Source: Pseudomonas sp. LS1212 (GTDB taxonomy: Bacteria; Pseudomonadota; Gammaproteobacteria; Pseudomonadales; Pseudomonadaceae). From it: a stretch of DNA of 64,000 nt. Positions 59,762 through 64,000 of the stretch are shown piece after piece. Position 1 is the first letter of the stretch; each line of letters opens with the position of its first letter. The notes below the pieces were generated by a model. The model did not search any database. It was not told the origin of the DNA and worked only from the letters and a program-made list of their open reading frames with translations. The translations under genes and the position numbers were made by a program. The DNA is taken from the NCBI RefSeq assembly GCF_024741815.1, contig NZ_CP102951.1, positions 310,001-374,000 on the forward strand, read 5' to 3'.

Positions 59762-60469
59762 TCAAAACAACCGCGCAAGCAAAGCAGGCACCGCCGTCTC
59801 GACCCGCAGGATGCGCTCCCCCAGCTGCACCGGTTGCAACCCGGCCTTGGCCAGCAGGTCGACCTCGTAGGGGATCCAGCCGCCTTCCGGGCCGATTGCC
59901 AGGGTCACCGGCTGGTTGAGCCCGCGAGGGCAGGCCGGGTAGTCGCCGGGATGGCCGACCAGGCCCAGGGTGTCTGCGGCGATGGCCGGCAGGCGGTCTT
60001 CGACGAAGGGTTTGAAGCGCTTTTCGATGATCACTTCGGGCAAGATGCTGTCGCGCGCCTGTTCCAGGCCAAGTACCAGTTGTTCACGAAGCGCCTCGGG
60101 CTCCAGGAACGGCGTTTGCCAGAAGCTTTTTTCCACCCGGTAGCTGTTGACCAGTACCAGCTTCGGCACGCCCATGGCGGCGATGGTCTGCAGGACCCTG
60201 CGCAGCATTTTCGGCCGAGGCAAGGCCAGTACCAGGGTCAAGGGCAGCTTGGCGGGTGGAGGCTGGTCGAGGCTGACGTGCAGTTCTGCCTCATGGCCTT
60301 CCAGGCGCAGCACTTGCGCGCGCCCCATCAAGCCCCCCAGCTGACCAACGCGCATGCTGTCGCCCACCTCGCAGCGGTGGACTTCCTGCATGTGAGTAAA
60401 GCGACGGTCGCGCAGGATTACCCGGTCGGCCGCAACGAAGTCGGCCTGTTCCAGTAGCAGCAGGTTCAC
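59762..60469 (-). CDS. rsmE: 16S rRNA (uracil(1498)-N3)-methyltransferase RsmE
   Basis: A 235-residue SPOUT methyltransferase that methylates U1498 of 16S rRNA with SAM. The front (NLLLLEQADFVAADRVILRD) is the PUA-like RNA-binding part; LALPRPKMLRRVLQTIAAMG, LAIGPEGGWIPYEVDLLAKA and LGERILRVETAVPALLA are the catalytic motifs. The start is GTG 60469, overlapping the tatC stop by four bases. The frame is open further upstream inside tatC. Confidence 0.96.
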   Translation of the reverse strand: MNLLLLEQADFVAADRVILRDRRFTHMQEVHRCEVGDSMRVGQLGGLMGRAQVLRLEGHEAELHVSLDQPPPAKLPLTLVLALPRPKMLRRVLQTIAAMGVPKLVLVNSYRVEKSFWQTPFLEPEALREQLVLGLEQARDSILPEVIIEKRFKPFVEDRLPAIAADTLGLVGHPGDYPACPRGLNQPVTLAIGPEGGWIPYEVDLLAKAGLQPVQLGERILRVETAVPALLARLF

Positions 60470-61263
60470 GGTTGGGTCGCTGGCGGCTGGTCGTTGCTGT
60501 CGTTGCCGGCCGATGAGTCTTCGTCGTGCTCGCCGCGTTTCCTGATCAGGCCACCAAACAGTATGCCAACCTCGAACAGCAGCCACATGGGGATGGCCAG
60601 CAGGGTCTGCGAGAAGATGTCCGGCGGGGTCAGGATCATGCCGACGACGAAGCAGCCAATGACCACGTACGGGCGGATTTTCTTCAGGTATTTGACATCG
60701 ACTACTCCGATCCACACCAGCAGGACCACGGCCACCGGTATCTCGAACGCCACGCCGAAGGCGAAGAACAGCGTCATGATGAAGTCCAGGTAATTGGCGA
60801 TGTCGGTCATCATCGAGACGCCTTCGGGCGTCGACATGGCAAAAAAATGGAAGACCAGCGGGAACACCAGGAAGTAGGCGAACGCCATTCCGGCGTAGAA
60901 CAAAAAGATGCTCGAAACCAGCAATGGCATGGCGATGCGTTTTTCATGCTTGTACAGGCCCGGCGCAATGAAGCCCCAGATCTGATGCAGGATCAGCGGG
61001 ATCGCCAGGAAGAAGGAGACCATCATGGTCAGCTTGAACGGCGTCAGGAACGGCGACGCCACATCGGTGGCGATCATCGTCGCACCGGCCGGCAAGCTCG
61101 CACGAAGCGGTGCTGAGACCAGGGTGTAGATCTGCTGAGCGAAGGAGAACAACCCGAGGAAGATCAGGAAGATGGCCGCTACACAGCGCAGCAGGCGAGT
61201 ACGCAGTTCAGTCAGGTGCGAAACCAGCGGCATTTGCTGGTCGTTTTCCGGGATATCGCTCAT
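60466..61263 (-). CDS. tatC: Twin-arginine translocase subunit TatC
   Basis: A 265-residue protein with six membrane helices. It forms, with TatB, the receptor for folded proteins bearing twin-arginine signals. MPLVSHLTELRTRLLRCVAA is the front motif, FLTPFKLTMMVSFFLAIPLI follows, and FGVAFEIPVAVVLLVWIGVV holds the conserved Glu of helix 4. It overlaps tatB by four bases and rsmE by four bases, so the genes are tightly coupled. Confidence 0.97.
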   Translation of the reverse strand: MSDIPENDQQMPLVSHLTELRTRLLRCVAAIFLIFLGLFSFAQQIYTLVSAPLRASLPAGATMIATDVASPFLTPFKLTMMVSFFLAIPLILHQIWGFIAPGLYKHEKRIAMPLLVSSIFLFYAGMAFAYFLVFPLVFHFFAMSTPEGVSMMTDIANYLDFIMTLFFAFGVAFEIPVAVVLLVWIGVVDVKYLKKIRPYVVIGCFVVGMILTPPDIFSQTLLAIPMWLLFEVGILFGGLIRKRGEHDEDSSAGNDSNDQPPATQP

Positions 61264-61655
61264 GAGGCTCGCGGTGGCAGTGGCGTGTCGTGGGAGGAAG
61301 GCGCGGCATGGGTGGCTGGCGCGGGCGCAGGTTCTCGCGGCAAGGCAGGCTCGCCAGTGGCGACCGGCTGGGCCACTTCAGGCGTTGCCGGCTCTTGGGG
61401 GGCTACCGACTGCGGATTGATAATCCTCTGGGCTTCCTTTTCCAGCGAAAGGATGTGCTCATTGTGCAATTGCCGACGGATTTCGTCGGCACCGATTTCG
61501 CGCTCCACTTCCTGCTTGATCGAGTTGAAGCTGCGCTTCAAACGGCCAATCCACAGGCCCGCCGTGCGCGCAGCGCCCGGCAGACGCTCGGGGCCAAGCA
61601 CCAGCAGGGCAACCAGGCCGACGAGCAGCAGTTCACTGAAGCTGATCCCGAACAT
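61260..61655 (-). CDS. tatB: Twin-arginine translocase subunit TatB
   Basis: A 131-residue protein. One N-terminal membrane helix (MFGISFSELLLVGLVALLVL), then the hinge GPERLPGAARTAGLWIGRLK with the Glu-8-type residue and Pro typical of TatB, an amphipathic helix and a Pro/Ala-rich free tail (about 80-131). It pairs with TatC to recognise Tat signals. It is 3 bases after tatA. Confidence 0.96.
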   Translation of the reverse strand: MFGISFSELLLVGLVALLVLGPERLPGAARTAGLWIGRLKRSFNSIKQEVEREIGADEIRRQLHNEHILSLEKEAQRIINPQSVAPQEPATPEVAQPVATGEPALPREPAPAPATHAAPSSHDTPLPPRAS

Positions 61656-61658
61656 TTA

Positions 61659-61922
61659 TCAGTCTTTCCTGATGGGCTCTTCGACTTTATGGGCCTGGCC
61701 GTCAATGGTGTGCGGCTGGTTCAGCGGCGCAGTGGCCTGGGGTTGGGCCGTGGTCGGCTGTACCGGTGGTTCCTCGGGCTTTTCTTCGTCGTTCATGGCC
61801 TTGCGAAAGCCCTTGATCGATTCGCCGACATCGGTGCCGAGGTTTTTCAGTTTCTTGGTACCGAACACCAGTAGCACGACAACCAGGATGACGACCCAGT
61901 GTTTCCAGTCAAAAATACCCAT
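61659..61922 (-). CDS. tatA: Twin-arginine translocase subunit TatA
   Basis: An 87-residue pore-forming protein. MGIFDWKHWVVILVVVLLVF is the short membrane helix, followed by the FG motif and the amphipathic helix GTKKLKNLGTDVGESIKGFR. The tail is Pro/Gln-rich. It lies 24 bases after hisE and leads tatABC. Confidence 0.96.
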   Translation of the reverse strand: MGIFDWKHWVVILVVVLLVFGTKKLKNLGTDVGESIKGFRKAMNDEEKPEEPPVQPTTAQPQATAPLNQPHTIDGQAHKVEEPIRKD

Positions 61923-61946
61923 GATGCTGCTCCTTCTGATTGTGAG

Positions 61947-62282
61947 TTAAGCGGACGGTTGGCGCGCGGCCTTTTCGGCATGACCGGAAAGGCCGAAACG
62001 GCGATCCAGTTCATCGAGCACGGCCTGCGGGTGCTGACCGAGGGCGGCGAGCATGACCAGGCTATGGAACCACAGGTCGGCGGTTTCATAGATGACATCG
62101 CTGCAGTCGCCGCTGACGGCGGCATCCTTGGCGGCGATGATGGTCTCGACCGACTCTTCGCCGACCTTCTCCAGAATCTTGTTCAGGCCCTTGTGGTACA
62201 GGCTGGCGACGTACGAGCTGTCGGCAGCGGCGCCTTTGCGCGATTCCAGCACTTCGGCCAGGCGGCTCAGGGTGTCAGTCAT
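61947..62282 (-). CDS. hisE: Phosphoribosyl-ATP pyrophosphatase HisE
   Basis: A 111-residue all-helical MazG-like enzyme catalysing step two of histidine synthesis. SYVASLYHKGLNKILEKVGE, then ESVETIIAAKD and YETADLWFHSLVMLAALG hold the acidic metal-binding residues. ATG 62282 is chosen; the frame continues upstream through the end of hisI. It lies one base after the hisI stop. In many other bacteria hisI and hisE are fused. Confidence 0.96.
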   Translation of the reverse strand: MTDTLSRLAEVLESRKGAAADSSYVASLYHKGLNKILEKVGEESVETIIAAKDAAVSGDCSDVIYETADLWFHSLVMLAALGQHPQAVLDELDRRFGLSGHAEKAARQPSA

Positions 62283-62283
62283 T

Positions 62284-62676
62284 TCAATGTCCTGCCTGAT
62301 AAATTGCGTGCGGATCCTTGAGCACCGGGTCGACGGTTTTCCATTCGCCGTTCTCATGGACGCGATAGAAGCAGCTCTCGCGGCCAGTATGGCAAGCGAT
62401 ATGGCCGATCTGTTCGACCATCAGAATGATCACGTCGGCGTCGCAGTCCAGGCGCATCTCATGCAGTTTCTGTACATGGCCGGACTCCTCGCCCTTGCGC
62501 CATAGCTTGCCACGCGAGCGCGACCAGTAGATGGCGCGGTTCTCGGCGGCGGTCAGGCTCAGCGCTTCGCGGTTCATCCAGGCCATCATCAATACGCGCC
62601 CGGTCTTGTGGTCCTGGGCGATGGCCGGGACAAGGCCGTCGCTGTTCCAGTTGATCTCGTCCAGCCAGTCTCTCAT
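62284..62676 (-). CDS. hisI: Phosphoribosyl-AMP cyclohydrolase HisI
   Basis: A 130-residue zinc enzyme for step three of histidine synthesis. AIYWSRSRGKLWRKGEESGH, RLDCDADVIILMVEQIGHIA and CHTGRESCFY carry the metal ligands (Asp and Cys residues). GGAGTC lies about 8 bases before ATG 62676. It sits between ubiB and hisE, 60 kb from hisBHAF. Confidence 0.97.
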   Translation of the reverse strand: MRDWLDEINWNSDGLVPAIAQDHKTGRVLMMAWMNREALSLTAAENRAIYWSRSRGKLWRKGEESGHVQKLHEMRLDCDADVIILMVEQIGHIACHTGRESCFYRVHENGEWKTVDPVLKDPHAIYQAGH

Positions 62677-62748
62677 CTTTGACTCCGAAACCGAGTTCGA
62701 TCCTGTGCCGAACTCCTTCACTAGTGTGCCAGTCGCCAGGGCAACTGG

Positions 62749-64000
62749 CTATCGACGCACGACCAGATACAAACCGGCGACCAGCATGAGCCATGCCGGC
62801 CAGGCTGCCAGGGCGGTGATTGCACCCGTGCCTGCCGCCAGGGTTGCCCCACCGGCCAGCAGCGCACCGCCCAGCAAGCGCAGGGCCCAGCTGTCCTTGG
62901 CCCCGGCCCGGGGCGGGGGTGGGGCGGCCATGTGCGGTTGCGACATGCGTTCGAGCAGGTCGCGGGTCATGTTGGCCAGGTGCGGCAGTTGTTCGACCTG
63001 GCTCTGCAGGTTGCCCAGCAGCGCCTTGGGGCTGACGCGATCACGCATCCAGCGCTCCAGGAAGGGCTGGGCGGTGCTCCACAGGTCCAGGTCGGGATAC
63101 AGCTGACGGCCCAGGCCTTCGATGTTGAGCAGGGTTTTCTGCAGCAGCACCAGTTGCGGCTGGACTTCCATGTTGAAGCGCCGGGCGGTCTGGAACAGGC
63201 GCAACAGAACCTGGCCGAAGGAGATGTCCTTCAGCGGCTTCTCGAAAATAGGCTCGCAGACGGTACGGATCGCCGCTTCGAACTCATTGAGCTTGGTTTC
63301 GGCCGGGACCCAGCCCGAATCGATGTGCAGCTGGGCCACGCGGCGGTAGTCGCGCTTGAAGAAGGCGAACAGGTTGCGTGCCAGATAGTCCTGGTCTTCG
63401 GCTGTCAGGCTGCCGACGATGCCGCAGTCGATAGCGATGTACTTCGGGCTCCACGGCTGCACGGTGCTGACGAAAATGTTGCCCGGGTGCATGTCGGCAT
63501 GGAAGAAGCTGTCACGGAATACCTGGGTAAAGAAAATCTCCACGCCACGCTCTGCCAGCATCTTCATGTCGGTGCGCTGGTCGGCCAGGGTCGCAAGGTC
63601 GGTGACCTGGATGCCGTAGATGCGCTCCATGACCAATACTTTTGGCCGACACCAGTCCCAGTACACCTGGGGCACATAGAGCAGTGGCGAGCCGTCGAAG
63701 TTACGCTTGAGCTGGCTGGCGTTGGCCGCTTCGCGCAACAGATCGAGCTCGTCGTAGATGGTCTTTTCGTAGTCGCTGACCACCTCCACAGGGTGCAGCA
63801 GGCGTGCATCGGCCGACAGCGCTTCGGCTACCTTGGCAATGATGAACAGCCAGGCCAGGTCCTGGGCGATGACAGGCTTGAGGCCCGGACGCACGACCTT
63901 GACCACGACTTCTTCGCCGCTCTTGAGTTGCGCGGCATGCACTTGTGCCACCGACGCCGAAGCCAGCGGCTCTACGTCGAAGCGGCTGAACACGGCGCTG
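62749..64000 (-). CDS. ubiB: Ubiquinone biosynthesis kinase-like protein UbiB (5' end beyond window)
   Basis: 417 codons are seen of a protein usually near 535 residues; the front lies past 64000. VEPLASASVAQVHAAQLKSG is the Ala-rich loop of the atypical kinase family and VVVKVVRPGL holds the ATP-binding Lys. FFHADMHPGNIFVS and IAIDCGIVGSL are the catalytic and metal-binding motifs. Two C-terminal membrane helices (LLGGALLAGGATLAAGTGAI and WPAWLMLVAGLYLVV) anchor it. It supports coenzyme Q synthesis. Confidence 0.95.
   Translation of the reverse strand, partial: SAVFSRFDVEPLASASVAQVHAAQLKSGEEVVVKVVRPGLKPVIAQDLAWLFIIAKVAEALSADARLLHPVEVVSDYEKTIYDELDLLREAANASQLKRNFDGSPLLYVPQVYWDWCRPKVLVMERIYGIQVTDLATLADQRTDMKMLAERGVEIFFTQVFRDSFFHADMHPGNIFVSTVQPWSPKYIAIDCGIVGSLTAEDQDYLARNLFAFFKRDYRRVAQLHIDSGWVPAETKLNEFEAAIRTVCEPIFEKPLKDISFGQVLLRLFQTARRFNMEVQPQLVLLQKTLLNIEGLGRQLYPDLDLWSTAQPFLERWMRDRVSPKALLGNLQSQVEQLPHLANMTRDLLERMSQPHMAAPPPPRAGAKDSWALRLLGGALLAGGATLAAGTGAITALAAWPAWLMLVAGLYLVVRR

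Overview
This is a chromosomal segment of a Pseudomonas, most like the P. putida / P. fluorescens lineage. The evidence is the gene order (hisBHAF, gpmI-envC-ctpA, yibN-grxC-secB, glnA/glnLG, thiI-typA, the hut cluster, pip-dtd-opgGH, tatABC-hisEI-ubiB), the high GC content, and the many Pseudomonas-type REP palindromes (tgtgggagcgggcttgcccgcgat and its ctggc variant) between genes. No rRNA, tRNA, CRISPR array, transposase or integrase was seen.

Layout. 1-3.7 kb: a PanZ-like acetyltransferase (cut by the edge) and hisB-hisH-DUF2164-hisA-hisF. 3.9-9.2 kb: a periplasmic binding protein facing ctpA, envC and gpmI, with a deletion remnant of the yibQ-type deacetylase after ctpA. 9.2-14.9 kb: a polyamine-use cassette (gamma-glutamylpolyamine synthetase, binding protein, FAD oxidase, AraC regulator) ending in two gene scars; it sits between gpmI and yibN. 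15-24 kb: yibN-grxC-secB, trmL, and the nitrogen genes glnG, glnL and glnA with sigma-54 promoters and NtrC sites. 23-35.8 kb: thiI, typA, a YkgJ-type protein, glgP, a DUF2339 membrane protein, fbp, DUF924 and two lipoproteins. 35.8-47.9 kb: the histidine-utilisation cluster hutF/hutCD/hutU-(hutX remnant)-hutWV-hutH-hutT-hutI-hutG. 50.8-64 kb: pip, dtd, opgGH, an amino-acid ABC transporter, rsmE, tatCBA, hisE, hisI and ubiB (cut by the edge).

The most unusual part is an AT-rich island at about 48.0-50.8 kb between hutG and pip. It is bracketed by a 58-bp perfect direct repeat of the pip promoter region (48014-48071 and 50730-50787). It carries a 35-codon gene with its own promoter and a good ribosome site, a perfect hairpin, a gene for an M29-like metallopeptidase, and, divergently, a gene for a one-chain phenylalanyl-tRNA-synthetase-like enzyme (PheS-type catalytic core plus FDX-ACB domain). 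A short aromatic peptide beside a peptidase and an amino-acid-activating enzyme looks like a ribosomal-peptide or peptide-scaffold biosynthetic locus that I do not recognise.

The genome also shows decay by deletion: a 53-codon yibQ remnant, a 36-codon hutX tail beside a single REP unit, and a LuxR fragment joined to the tail of an NCS1-type permease. Nitrogen control ties distant parts together. glnA, glnLG and hutU each have a -24/-12 element, glnA carries two NtrC-like sites at spacings matching the enteric glnA enhancer, and a HutC operator covers the predicted hutU start point.
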